DNA of 64,000 nucleotides from Dokdonella immobilis. GTDB taxonomy: Bacteria; Pseudomonadota; Gammaproteobacteria; Xanthomonadales; Rhodanobacteraceae. Positions 25,525 through 34,296 of the stretch are shown piece after piece. Location: the NCBI RefSeq assembly GCF_900115085.1, contig NZ_FOVF01000008.1, positions 62,001 to 126,000 on the forward strand, written 5' to 3'. The number at the start of each line of letters is the position of its first letter. The first letter of the stretch is position 1. The translations under genes and the position numbers were made by a program. The notes under the pieces are model-generated. The model was not told the origin of the DNA. It ran no database searches and saw only the letters and a list, made by a program, of their open reading frames with translations.

Positions 25525-25714
25525 GGCGTCCTCCGCCATGCCGATGCGCATCTAACGACCTTGAACCGATCGGTTCAGGTGGGAAGGTCTGGCACGGTCA
25601 TCAGGCTTTCCGCTCGGGGCGGACTTGCACACCGACCTGTACGTAACCGACCCGGGGTCGCTACAGGAACAAGGCAAAATGTTGAATGAGCTGTCGGACA
25701 CTGCCGAGGACACC
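25525..25714 (-). ncRNA. ssrS: 6S RNA
   Basis: This lies between zapA and fau, the standard site for 6S RNA, and is about 190 nt long (184 in E. coli). On the minus strand the 5' end ggtgtcctc (25714-25706) pairs with gaggacgcc at the 3' end (25533-25525), forming the closing stem. The 3' arm includes acctgaaccgatcggttcaa, an analogue of the E. coli ACCTTGAACCAAGGGTTCAAGG hairpin, and a terminal ATGGCGGAGG like CGGCATCTCGGAG. 6S RNA mimics an open promoter and binds RNA polymerase holoenzyme in stationary phase. The exact ends are inferred from the stem. Confidence 0.88.
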
Positions 25715-25719
25715 GGGGT

Positions 25720-26016
25720 CTATTGTAGTGATGTCGGCAAACCCGCTTCAAGCTTTGTCTTGATCGCTTGCAGATGCTGTGCCAGGTTTTCGCTGCTGCT
25801 CGCCTGCTGCTGCTGCTGATCGAGCAGTTCATGGGCGATGTTCAGCCCGGCCAGGATAGCAATGCGTTCGAGGCCACCGCCGCGGTGGCTGTCGCGCAGC
25901 TCGCGCAACTTGCCGTCCAGGTAGGCGGCAGCGGCGACCAGGCCCTTGCGCTCCTCGGGCTTGCAGGCGATCAGGTATTCCCGATCAAGGATTCGTACCG
26001 CGACCGGGTCACTCAT
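25720..26016 (-). CDS. zapA: Cell division protein ZapA
   Basis: The 98-residue protein belongs to the ZapA family, which binds and bundles FtsZ at the division ring. VAVRILDREYLIACKPEERK (residues 5-24) is the conserved N-terminal strand-helix region. LERIAILAGLNIAHELLDQ begins the long coiled-coil that makes the tetramer, continuing through a Gln-rich run. ATG 26016 overlaps the stop of the upstream gene by four bases. The 6S RNA promoter lies in its last codons. Size (98, against 109 in E. coli) and neighbourhood both fit. Confidence 0.93.
   Translation of the reverse strand: MSDPVAVRILDREYLIACKPEERKGLVAAAAYLDGKLRELRDSHRGGGLERIAILAGLNIAHELLDQQQQQASSSENLAQHLQAIKTKLEAGLPTSLQ
25722..25751 (-). 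promoter_or_regulatory. Sigma-70-type promoter of 6S RNA
   Basis: On the minus strand TTGAAG (25751-25746) and TACAAT (25727-25722) are separated by 18 bp, and the predicted start falls a few bases before the 6S closing stem. The promoter overlaps the last codons of zapA. Confidence 0.75.
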
Positions 26017-26240
26017 GCCTGGTTCTGCTCCAGCGATTTGAGACGGCCGATCATCGCCTCGACCCGGGCCCGCGCCTGTTCGTTGCGAGCGATCAATCCG
26101 GCCCGTTCGCTGGCCAGCTGTTCCTGGCTCTGGCGCAAGCTGCGGTTTTCCTCGCTCAGGCGCCGGCACAGTTCGACCAGCTGGTCGACGCGGGCGGCGA
26201 TTTCGGCGACGGTATTCTGCATCGGCTCGTTCTCGGGCAT
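26013..26240 (-). CDS. TIGR02449-family coiled-coil protein (ZapA neighbour)
   Basis: The 75-residue protein is almost entirely one coiled coil: AARVDQLVELCRRLSEENRS followed by QEQLASERAGLIARNEQAR. It matches the small TIGR02449 family that precedes zapA in gammaproteobacteria, sometimes considered a ZapB-like cell-division factor; no biochemical role is established. It overlaps zapA by four bases (ATGA), so the two are coupled. ATG 26240 (MPENEPMQNT) and ATG 26222 (MQNTVAE) are both possible starts. Confidence 0.85.
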   Translation of the reverse strand: MPENEPMQNTVAEIAARVDQLVELCRRLSEENRSLRQSQEQLASERAGLIARNEQARARVEAMIGRLKSLEQNQA

Positions 26241-26393
26241 GGCAGGAACTATACACCGGTGGACGGGCATTGCCTCGACGCGGTCGACACTTGCCCGGAT
26301 CGCCGACAAGCCCCCTGGCGAGCGCCTCTGTGCAGCCCCGACCCGGCCCCGGCGACGCGCCCGCGGACCCCGCAATTCGCACGTACGGCCCGG

Positions 26394-29300
26394 CTACTTG
26401 TTGTCATCGAGCACCTCCTGGCGCCGCCGCGCGCGGTCGCGCAGGAACACGAAGCACTGCTCGGGCGGCAGCGGCGTCGACAGCCAGTGGCCCTGGATCT
26501 CGTCGCAGCCCTGCTCGCGCAGGTATTCGGCCTGCTCGGCCGTTTCCACGCCCTCGGCGACCACGTTGAGGCCGAGCGAATGGGCCATGTTGATGACGGT
26601 CGCGGTGATCGCCTCGTCGTCCGGATCGGTGGTGATGTCGCCGACGAATTCCTTGTCGATCTTGAGCGCATCGATCGGCAGCCGGCGCAGGTAGCTCAGC
26701 GACGAGTAGCCGGTGCCGAAATCGTCGATCGACAGGGTCACGCCGACCGCCTTGAGCTGGCGCAGCGTGCTGATCGACTGTTCGGCGTTGGCCATGATCA
26801 CGCTCTCGGTCAGCTCGAGTTCGAGCTGGTTCGGCGCCATGTCGTTTTCGGCGAGGATGTCGCACAGGCGCTGGGTCAGGTCGCCGCGCTGCAGCTGCAG
26901 CACGGAAAGATTGACCGACATCGAGATGTCACGCAGGCCGTCGCGGTGCCATTGCGAGAGTTGCTCGCAGGCCCTGACCAGGACCCAGTCGCCGATCTCG
27001 ATGATCATCCCGGACTCCTCGGCGACCGGGATGAAGGTGACCGGGGAAATCTCGCCGAGGTCCTGGCTGTTCCAGCGCAGCAGGGCCTCGACGCCGGTGA
27101 TGCGTTCGTCGAGCAGGGACAGCTTGGGCTGGTAGACCAGGCTGAATTCGCCGCGCTCCATGGCCTTGCGCAGCGCACCGACCAGGGTCGCGCGCATGCG
27201 CGCCGCGGCATCCATGGTTTCGGTGTAGACCATGTAGGTCTTGCGGCCGCGATCCTTGGCCTGGTACATGGCCGTGTCGGCGAACTTGAGCAGGTCGGTC
27301 GGCGTCTGCGCGTGATCGGGATAGAGGCTGATGCCGATCGACGGCGAGATGACCACGTCCTGGCCATCGTTCAGCTCGAGCGGCTTCTCGAAGGCGGTGA
27401 TCAGCTTCATGGCGACGCGCTCGGCCTCGCCGGCATCGGCCAGTTCCTCGAGCACGACCGTGAACTCGTCGCCGCCGATGCGGGCCACGGTATCGCCGTC
27501 GCGGACGTTGTCGCGCAAACGGCTGCCGGCCGCCTTGAGCATGCGGTCGCCGGCGGCGTGGCCCATCGAATCGTTGACGTGCTTGAAGCGGTCGAGATCG
27601 AGAAACAGCACGGCCACCTTGCGCCCGCCACGGCGCGCGCGAATCACGGCGTGACCGAGCCGCTCCGAGAGCAGGGTGCGGTTGGGCAATCCGGTCAGGG
27701 TGTCGTAATTCGCCAGGTAGCGCAGTTCCTGCTCGGTCCGCTTGCGTTCGGTGATGTCGGTGAGGACGCCGATGTAGTGCGTGCGCTGGCCTTGCGCGTC
27801 GCGCACCTCCGAGCTTTGCAGCCAGCACAGGAATTCCTCGCCGTCCTTGCGGCGCTGCCACAGCTCGCCGCGCCAGAGGCCTTCGCGCATGACCGAATCG
27901 CGCAGGTTCTGGTAGTACTCCGGGGAGTGTTGCGCGCAATTGAGCAAAGCCACGGAACGCCCGACGACCTCGTGTTCCTGCCAGCCGGTGATCCGGGTGA
28001 ATGCCGGGTTCACCGAAACGAACTTGAACTCGAGGTCGCAGACCGTGACCGCCTCGCGCATGCTGCTGATCACTTCCTGGACGATGCGGCGCTCGCGCTC
28101 GGCTTCGCGCGAAGCCGTGATGTTGCGCGCGGTGCCGCAGATGCGCAGCGGCCGCCCCTGCTCGTTGCGCTCTACGATCTTGCCGCGCGCCAGCACCCAG
28201 ATCCATTTGTCCTTGCGAACGCGCACCCGCTGCTCGGATTCGAACAGGGCGACCTTGTTGCTGATGTGATCGTCGAGCCGCTGGGCAATGGCGCGCTGGT
28301 CGTCCGGATGCACGTGTTCGCGCACCCAGTCGTAGACCGAATGGATTTCCTCGCGCTGGCTGGCCTGGGTGCGTGCCGCGCTGAGTCGGACCAGCACGCC
28401 GGAGTCCATGTTGAGATCCCAGAATTCGTCGCTGGAACCCCACAGGGCCAGGCGCAGGCGCTGTTCGCGCTCCTCCAGTTCGCGGGCGTGCTGGCGCTGG
28501 GCCTGGCGCTGGCGCCGCATCGCCCACCAGAATGCCAGCGCGATCAGAAGTCCCGCGCCGGCATAGGCGATCCTCATCGCCCGCGTGTTCCACCAGGCCG
28601 GCTCGACCTGCAGCTCGACGGACGCTCCGGTATCGCCCCAGTGCCCGTCGTGGTTGCTGGCCAGCACGCGGAATTTGTAACGCCCGGCATCGAGGTTGGT
28701 GTAGGTGGCCTCGTGGCGCGTACCTGCATCGACCCAGTCTTCGTCGAAGCCTTCGAGGCGATAGCGGAAGCGGTTGCGTTCGGGCGCAGTGTAGTCGAGT
28801 GCGGCAAAACTGAAATGGATGAGACGGTCGACCTGCTTCATGTGCAATGGCTGTCCGGCAAGCACCCTGACCGGATCGGCATCGCCGATACGAACCTCGT
28901 TGATCTCCACCGGAGCGACGAATCGGCTCGCCGCGACGGCTCCCGGCTTGACCAGATTGAGGCCGTTGATTCCACCGAAGGCAAACTCGCCGCTGCGCAG
29001 TACGGCGACGGCGCCACCGTTGAACTCCTGGCCCTGCAGGCCGTCCTTGACCGAGAACGGGTGCACCGCGCCGGTGTTGCGGTCGTAAGAGGCGATGCCG
29101 CGATTCGAGCTCAGCCAGAGGCGGCCCATGCCGTCTTCGAGGATGCCGTAGATGGTCGCATCGGGCAGGCCGTCGCGCTGGAGGACGCGGTCGAACCGGG
29201 GCGAGACGGCATCCGCGTCGATGAGCCGGTTGAGGCCGCTGTGGGTACCGATCCAGAACGTCCCGTCATCGCTTTCGTGGATCGAGCGCACGATGTTTCC

Positions 29301-30977
29301 GGACAGCGAGTGCGGATCACCGGGCACGAATCTGACCGTGCGCACCTGGTCGGATTGCGGATCGATGATGTTGAGTCCATCGACCGTTCCAGCCCAGATG
29401 CGCCCCTCGCGATCCTCGTGGAGGGCAAGCACGTGGTCGTGGGTCAGGCTGGTGGCATCACCATCGCGGTGCCGCCAGTTTCGCCTCGATCCATCGCGCG
29501 GGTCGTAGCGCACGACACCCGTGCTGCGACCCGAGAACCAGATGCTGCCGTCGCGCGCGATGATGAGGCTGCGCCGCCCGCGCTCCGGGTCATCGACGGC
29601 GCTGCCAAGTCCGGCTGGCAGGGCCGCGACCTTGCCCGTTCGCGGTTCGAGCGAACCGACGCCGAGGCTGCCGGCGAACCAGATCTTTCCATCGACGGCC
29701 TCGGCAAGCGCTTCGATCTGGATGCGCGCCGGCAGCGCGACCTCGAAGGCGCGGGCCAGGTCCGCATCGTGGTATTCGAATTCGCCGGCTTCGCGCGAAT
29801 AGCTCTTCAGGCCGTCGCCATCGGTGCCAAGCCAGATCCTCCCGGTCTTGTCCTCGAGAATGGCGCGGATGTTGTTGGTCGAGCCCGGGTCGCGCGAACG
29901 CTCGTTGTCGACGATGTAGTGAAAGGTCGCTCCGAGCGGGTCGGCCTTGCTCAGGCCAAGCGCTTCGCTGCCGATCCAGAGCAGGCCGGACTGGTCGACC
30001 AGCAGTGTCGTGACTTCGGAGGGCGGCAGGCTGCCGCGCAGGTTGCGGTCGCTGCGGATCCACTGTAGCCGCCCCGATTGCGGATCGAGGTTGGCGAGGC
30101 CGCGGCCGCGCGCCGCCATCCAGACCTTGCCCACGCCATCCTCGGCGATCGCGATGATCGGGTTGATGCCGTCGTTGGCCCAGATCTGTACGGCCTTTCC
30201 GGCGACCGGGTCGATCCGGAAGAGGCCCAGCTTGCTGCCGACAAGAATGGAATGGTCCGTGGCCTCGTGGACGCTGTACAACTCTCCGAGCACTCCGGCG
30301 TCGATGCGCTCGGCGCGATCTGCGCTGGCCGGGATCCGCCACAGTCCGCCGTTGCCGACCACCCAGATCGTATGGTCGCCGGAGATCGCGATGCCGCGCA
30401 CGGCGCCGATGGCGCCGGAGTCGTTCTGCGGCTGGATGCGCTGGCGCTCCCCGGTCTCCGGGTCCATCCGCTCCAGACCACTGCGGCCGCCCAGCCAGAG
30501 GCCGCTCTGGCGATCGAAGGCCAAGGCGCTGAGTGCCTCGCGCTCGTTGCGCTCGGCCGCCTCCGCCGGCAGCGCGAACGAATCGAAACGGGACGTTCGC
30601 GGATCAAAACGGGCGACGCCACTGGCGCTCGTGGAGACCCAGAGGCGACCCTCGTCATCTTCGGCGAGTGCGGAGATCACGCTGTCGGGCAGGCTATGCG
30701 GATCGTCCGGATCGTGTTCGTAGACCTTGAATCGATAGCCGTCGAACTGATGCAGGCCGGCCTGGGTGCCGATCCACATCGTGCCGTCGCGTGTCTGCGC
30801 CAGCGCCTGGATCGAGTTCTGCAGCAGGCCCCTTTCGTTGTCGAGATGGTCGAAGAAGTACTCGCGCTCGAGCGCGGAAGCCGCGAGCGAGCCTGAAACC
30901 ATCAGGCCGATCACCAGGCCACGCGCCAGCAGACAGACGAGATGTCGGAAGCGGCAGGCTGTCTGCATCCCGTTCAT
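26394..30977 (-). CDS. Large two-component-propeller sensor with PAS, GGDEF and EAL domains
   Basis: The 1527-residue protein has a signal peptide, then about 700 periplasmic residues of repeated 'DxxGxlWigT' blades (for example TRDGTMWIGTQAGLHQFDGY, EDKTGRIWLGTDGDGL, HEDREGRIWAGTVDGLN) and a Y_Y_Y domain. A transmembrane helix follows near residue 800, then two PAS domains, GGDEF (RIGGDEF near 1165) and EAL (GVEALLRW near 1293, with DDFGTGYSS and AEGVET). Both catalytic motifs look intact, so the protein may make and degrade cyclic di-GMP in response to a periplasmic ligand. The propeller resembles those of hybrid sensors that bind sugars. It separates the zapA unit from ygfB-pepP. ATG 31013 is an alternative start. 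Confidence 0.9.
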   Translation of the reverse strand: MNGMQTACRFRHLVCLLARGLVIGLMVSGSLAASALEREYFFDHLDNERGLLQNSIQALAQTRDGTMWIGTQAGLHQFDGYRFKVYEHDPDDPHSLPDSVISALAEDDEGRLWVSTSASGVARFDPRTSRFDSFALPAEAAERNEREALSALAFDRQSGLWLGGRSGLERMDPETGERQRIQPQNDSGAIGAVRGIAISGDHTIWVVGNGGLWRIPASADRAERIDAGVLGELYSVHEATDHSILVGSKLGLFRIDPVAGKAVQIWANDGINPIIAIAEDGVGKVWMAARGRGLANLDPQSGRLQWIRSDRNLRGSLPPSEVTTLLVDQSGLLWIGSEALGLSKADPLGATFHYIVDNERSRDPGSTNNIRAILEDKTGRIWLGTDGDGLKSYSREAGEFEYHDADLARAFEVALPARIQIEALAEAVDGKIWFAGSLGVGSLEPRTGKVAALPAGLGSAVDDPERGRRSLIIARDGSIWFSGRSTGVVRYDPRDGSRRNWRHRDGDATSLTHDHVLALHEDREGRIWAGTVDGLNIIDPQSDQVRTVRFVPGDPHSLSGNIVRSIHESDDGTFWIGTHSGLNRLIDADAVSPRFDRVLQRDGLPDATIYGILEDGMGRLWLSSNRGIASYDRNTGAVHPFSVKDGLQGQEFNGGAVAVLRSGEFAFGGINGLNLVKPGAVAASRFVAPVEINEVRIGDADPVRVLAGQPLHMKQVDRLIHFSFAALDYTAPERNRFRYRLEGFDEDWVDAGTRHEATYTNLDAGRYKFRVLASNHDGHWGDTGASVELQVEPAWWNTRAMRIAYAGAGLLIALAFWWAMRRQRQAQRQHARELEEREQRLRLALWGSSDEFWDLNMDSGVLVRLSAARTQASQREEIHSVYDWVREHVHPDDQRAIAQRLDDHISNKVALFESEQRVRVRKDKWIWVLARGKIVERNEQGRPLRICGTARNITASREAERERRIVQEVISSMREAVTVCDLEFKFVSVNPAFTRITGWQEHEVVGRSVALLNCAQHSPEYYQNLRDSVMREGLWRGELWQRRKDGEEFLCWLQSSEVRDAQGQRTHYIGVLTDITERKRTEQELRYLANYDTLTGLPNRTLLSERLGHAVIRARRGGRKVAVLFLDLDRFKHVNDSMGHAAGDRMLKAAGSRLRDNVRDGDTVARIGGDEFTVVLEELADAGEAERVAMKLITAFEKPLELNDGQDVVISPSIGISLYPDHAQTPTDLLKFADTAMYQAKDRGRKTYMVYTETMDAAARMRATLVGALRKAMERGEFSLVYQPKLSLLDERITGVEALLRWNSQDLGEISPVTFIPVAEESGMIIEIGDWVLVRACEQLSQWHRDGLRDISMSVNLSVLQLQRGDLTQRLCDILAENDMAPNQLELELTESVIMANAEQSISTLRQLKAVGVTLSIDDFGTGYSSLSYLRRLPIDALKIDKEFVGDITTDPDDEAITATVINMAHSLGLNVVAEGVETAEQAEYLREQGCDEIQGHWLSTPLPPEQCFVFLRDRARRRQEVLDDNK

Positions 30978-31172
30978 CGGTCGGCGCTGGCTCCCGGATT
31001 GTTGCGAGCGCATTCACGCCCAGTCTCCAGTGTAGGCAATCGGCCCGGGGCTTGCCACGAGTCCCGCCAGGGCCGGTTTCCCGTCGCCAGTGCCCGGGCC
31101 GACGGTCTCCGGGGTGAACACGGACAACGGATGCAGGCTAGAATCAGCCATCGCTCGTACTTCCCGTTCGCC

Positions 31173-31748
31173 ATGCCTCACGCGCGTATCAGCCATCAGG
31201 AACTTGCCGACATCCTGGCCCGCCTGCAGGTCGGGGTCAGTGCCAGCGATCTGCATGGCTCGCTGACCGGCTATCTGTGCGCGGGCGGTTCGACCACGGC
31301 CGAGTCCTGGCCGGAGGCCCTGGAACTCGATACCGGCCCGACCGGGATCCCGCAGGATGCCGCATTCCCGCTGCTGTTCCGCCATTGTCGCGAACAGCTC
31401 GACGATGTGGATCTCGGCTTTGAACCGCTGTTGCCGGGCGAAGACGTGGCCCTGGCCAGGCGTGCCGAAGCCCTGGTCGAATGGTGTCGCGGTTTCCTCG
31501 GCGGCGTCGGGCTGGCCGGCATCGGCGGCAAGCGCGAGGCGCTGTCGGCTGAGGCGCGCGAGATCGTCCAGGACTTCAGCACGATTGCCGCCTCGAACTT
31601 CGACTATTCCGACGACGACGAAGACGAGACCGCACTCAGCGAGGTCCTCGAATTCGTCCGCGTCGGCGTCCTGCTTCTCTACAGCGAACTCGACCCGACT
31701 CCGCTGCGCCGGGATCTCCGCACCGCGCCCAGCCGACGCCTGCACTGA
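31173..31748 (+). CDS. YgfB/UPF0149 family protein
   Basis: The 191-residue protein is a YgfB-type member of UPF0149 (YecA/YgfB family). Signatures are SDLHGSLTGYLCAGG (residues 28-42), WCRGFLGGVGLAG near 105 and FSTIAASNFDYSDDDEDETA near 140. E. coli YgfB is all-helical and of unknown primary function; in Pseudomonas a YgfB homologue modulates ampDh3 expression. The stop codon shares one base with the pepP start (TGATG), so the two are coupled. ATG 31173 agrees best with the family; ATG 31131 is also in frame. Confidence 0.87.
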   Translation: MPHARISHQELADILARLQVGVSASDLHGSLTGYLCAGGSTTAESWPEALELDTGPTGIPQDAAFPLLFRHCREQLDDVDLGFEPLLPGEDVALARRAEALVEWCRGFLGGVGLAGIGGKREALSAEAREIVQDFSTIAASNFDYSDDDEDETALSEVLEFVRVGVLLLYSELDPTPLRRDLRTAPSRRLH

Positions 31749-33058
31749 TGATAGACCGCAAGGAGTTCAGCCGTCGCCGACGCCAGCTGATGCGCATGGC
31801 CGGACGCGACGCCATCGTCATCGTGCCTGCGGCTCCGGAACACCTGCGCAACAACGATGCGCACTATCCGTATCGCCAGGACAGCGACTTCCATTACCTG
31901 ACCGGCTTCGGCGAGCCCGAAGCCGTGCTTGCCCTGGTCCCGGGCCGGGCCCAGGGCGAGACCATCCTGTTCTGCCGCGAGCGCGATCGCACCCGCGAAC
32001 AGTGGGACGGCTACCGTGCCGGACAGGAAGGCGCCGTCGCCGACTTCGGCATGGATGATGCGTTTCCGATCGAGGACATCGACGACATCCTGCCGGGATT
32101 GATCGAGGGGCGCTCGCGCGTCTATTACCATTTCGGCCGCGACAGCGACTTCGACCTGGTCCTGATCGGCTGGGTCAACAGCGTACGCTCGCAGATCCGC
32201 CAGGGCGCCCGTCCGCCGCACGAATTCGTCGCCCTTTCGCATTTGCTGCACGACTTGCGCCTGTACAAGTCGCGGGCCGAACTGCGCCTGATGCGCAAAT
32301 CGGCGCAGATCGGTGCCGAGGCGCACGTGCGCGCGATGCGCGCGACCCGGCCCGGCATGAACGAACACGAGGTCGAGGCCGAACTGCTGCATACCTTCCG
32401 CCGCCACGGCGCGGTGCCGAGCTACGAACCGATCGTCGGCGGCGGCGCCAATGCCTGCGTGCTGCATTACCGGGCCAACAATGCGGTGCTCGCCGACGGA
32501 GACTTGCTGCTGATCGACGCCGGCGCCGAATACGCCTGCTACGCCTCCGACATCACCCGCACGTTTCCGGTCAATGGCCGCTTCTCACCCGAGCAGCGCG
32601 CGCTTTACGAAGTCGTCCTCGCTGCCCAGCATGCCGCGATCGACAAGGTCCGCGTCGGCAAGCCGTTCGATGTCTACCACGAAGCGGCGGTGGGCACGCT
32701 GACCGAGGGCCTGATCGAGCTCGGCCTGCTCAAGGGCAGCCTGGCGAAGAATCTCGCCGAGCACAGCTACCGCAAGTTCTACATGCACAAGACCGGCCAC
32801 TGGCTCGGCCTCGACGTGCACGACGTCGGCGATTACCGTGTCGACGGCGAGTTCCGCGAACTCGAGGCTGGCATGGTGGTGACGGTCGAGCCGGGCCTTT
32901 ACATCGGCCGCGACTTGAAGGGCGTACCGGCCCGCTGGCGCGGCATCGGCATCCGCATCGAGGACGATGTCGTGGTCACCAACGGCGATCCGGAGGTGAT
33001 CTCGGCGGCGGCGCCCAAGGATCCGGATGACATCGAAGCGCTGATGGGATCCCGCTGA
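31748..33058 (+). CDS. pepP: Xaa-Pro aminopeptidase (aminopeptidase P)
   Basis: The 436-residue enzyme removes the N-terminal residue from peptides with Pro at position two. It has an N-terminal creatinase-like domain (YPYRQDSDFHYLTGF, residues 37-51) and a pita-bread catalytic domain. Two-metal ligands are visible: LLIDAGAEY (Asp), SDITRTFP (Asp), HKTGHWLGLDVHD (His), TVEPGLYI (Glu) and IRIEDDV (Glu). Length is essentially that of E. coli PepP (441). It follows ygfB with a one-base overlap, as in E. coli, but the ubiH/visC genes that usually continue the operon are absent here. Confidence 0.95.
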   Translation: MIDRKEFSRRRRQLMRMAGRDAIVIVPAAPEHLRNNDAHYPYRQDSDFHYLTGFGEPEAVLALVPGRAQGETILFCRERDRTREQWDGYRAGQEGAVADFGMDDAFPIEDIDDILPGLIEGRSRVYYHFGRDSDFDLVLIGWVNSVRSQIRQGARPPHEFVALSHLLHDLRLYKSRAELRLMRKSAQIGAEAHVRAMRATRPGMNEHEVEAELLHTFRRHGAVPSYEPIVGGGANACVLHYRANNAVLADGDLLLIDAGAEYACYASDITRTFPVNGRFSPEQRALYEVVLAAQHAAIDKVRVGKPFDVYHEAAVGTLTEGLIELGLLKGSLAKNLAEHSYRKFYMHKTGHWLGLDVHDVGDYRVDGEFRELEAGMVVTVEPGLYIGRDLKGVPARWRGIGIRIEDDVVVTNGDPEVISAAAPKDPDDIEALMGSR

Positions 33059-33168
33059 CTCCGCAACGCGGACATCACGCCTGGCCATGATGGCCGGCGG
33101 CCGACGGCGCTGGCCGCCTGAAGACGATGGCCTTCACTGTTCGCCGGCGCAGATCCGGCGCTGACCGC

Positions 33169-33798
33169 TCAGCTGCTGCCGACGAGGCTGTCGCCGGAAT
33201 GCTCGACCAGCACGTCGGGTCGTCGCGCTCCGGCGAAGCGGCGCGACCAGTAATGCTCGGACAGGCTGCTGACGCTGACCGTCTTGCCGCTGCTCGGGGC
33301 ATGGATGAAGCGGCCCTCGCCCAGATAGATGCCGACATGGGACACACGCTTGCCGCGGGTCCGGAAGAAGACGAGGTCGCCGCTGCGCATGGCATCGCGC
33401 GCAACGGCGTGGCCGGTGAGGAACTGCGCCGACGAGGTATTCGGAAGCTCGGCGCCGATGCCCTGGCGGAACACGTAGCGGACAAAGCCGCTGCAGTCGA
33501 ATCCGGTCGTCGGTGAGCGTCCGCCGCGCTTGTAGCGGATATTGCGCAGGCCATCGGCGAGCCGGGTCAGCAGTTGCACCGGCGAGAAGGACGCGGCGCC
33601 GGTCGCAGCCGCGGGTGCAAGCGATGGCTTCGGCAAGGCGGTGTCGGCTACCGGCGGAGCCAGCCATTCCGCCATTCCGCTGTCGATCTGCCAGACCGGT
33701 GGCGGCGCCAGTGCGACCGGCCCGGCCAGCACGCTGCCCGAGCCGAACAGGCAAAACAGGACGACAACGGATAGGGGAAACCGGCGGCAGGTTCGCAT
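33169..33798 (-). CDS. NlpC/P60 (C40) family peptidoglycan hydrolase
   Basis: The 209-residue protein has a signal peptide (cleavage near VLA-GP at about residue 25), a Pro/Ala linker, and a C40 cysteine peptidase domain. TTGFDCSGFVRYVF carries the catalytic Cys102, RVSHVGIYLGEG His154, and FIHAPSSG the third residue His166. NlpC/P60 enzymes cut the D-glutamyl-diaminopimelate bond in stem peptides. Size and layout are like E. coli Spr/MepS, but with a single domain and no lipobox cysteine. It converges on pepP and is divergent from the secreted protein at 34297, with a 498-bp gap. Confidence 0.9.
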   Translation of the reverse strand: MRTCRRFPLSVVVLFCLFGSGSVLAGPVALAPPPVWQIDSGMAEWLAPPVADTALPKPSLAPAAATGAASFSPVQLLTRLADGLRNIRYKRGGRSPTTGFDCSGFVRYVFRQGIGAELPNTSSAQFLTGHAVARDAMRSGDLVFFRTRGKRVSHVGIYLGEGRFIHAPSSGKTVSVSSLSEHYWSRRFAGARRPDVLVEHSGDSLVGSS

Positions 33799-34296
33799 GC
33801 GCTCAGGCTCTCGATCGGAATGCTGAATCGGTCGTGCCCGGGCGGTCTCCCCGCGGGCCGCCGCGACCTTAGCAGACCGCGCTGCGGGCGGTGTTCAAGC
33901 CTCGTTAACCGCACCGCGCTGGCCGCCATGGTGGGCACCCGCACCGGCATGGGCGACAGTGCTGCTGGCGGGTGGCCAGTTTCCGCGTAGGGTCCCAGCG
34001 GCCCCTACCCCTTGGAGGTGGCGCTGCACGTGCAAAGCTTCCTCCACTCCTCCGCACGGTCGCTGGCAACCCGCGCGTGGACGGGCGCGCACTCCGGGAA
34101 ACAATATCCATTCATGCTCGAATGGATCACGCGGGCTTAGGATGTCACTTCTTCTTAACCACTCGCGTCGTGTGAGCGGCTACGCTTATTGCCGAAGGGG
34201 ACATGTGAAATGCGTGCGCTGCGCCAATCGGGGCCCGACCCTGGCGGCATTGCCGGCTTGCGATGATATTGCGCACATCAAACCAGGAGAGGGAAC
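33799..34296. other. 498-bp intergenic stretch without a recognised gene
   Basis: It lies between two divergent secreted-protein genes. Several short open frames exist but none has similarity or codon use that supports a gene. A GC-rich part at 33950-34060 contains several short inverted stretches on the minus strand (for example ggggtaggggccgctgggac) and could be structured RNA. GGAGAGGG before 34297 is a ribosome site for the next gene. Confidence 0.5.

Noticed and set aside
26259-30068. Long open frame (1269 codons) on the plus strand
   Set aside because: It is antisense to the propeller-GGDEF-EAL gene, which has clear domains; the frame has no recognisable motif.
33860-34060. Cobalamin-riboswitch-like sequence on the minus strand
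   Set aside because: Stretches such as acccgccagcagcactgtcg recall the core, but the conserved GCCAGGA-type box and spacing are missing and no cobalamin gene follows.
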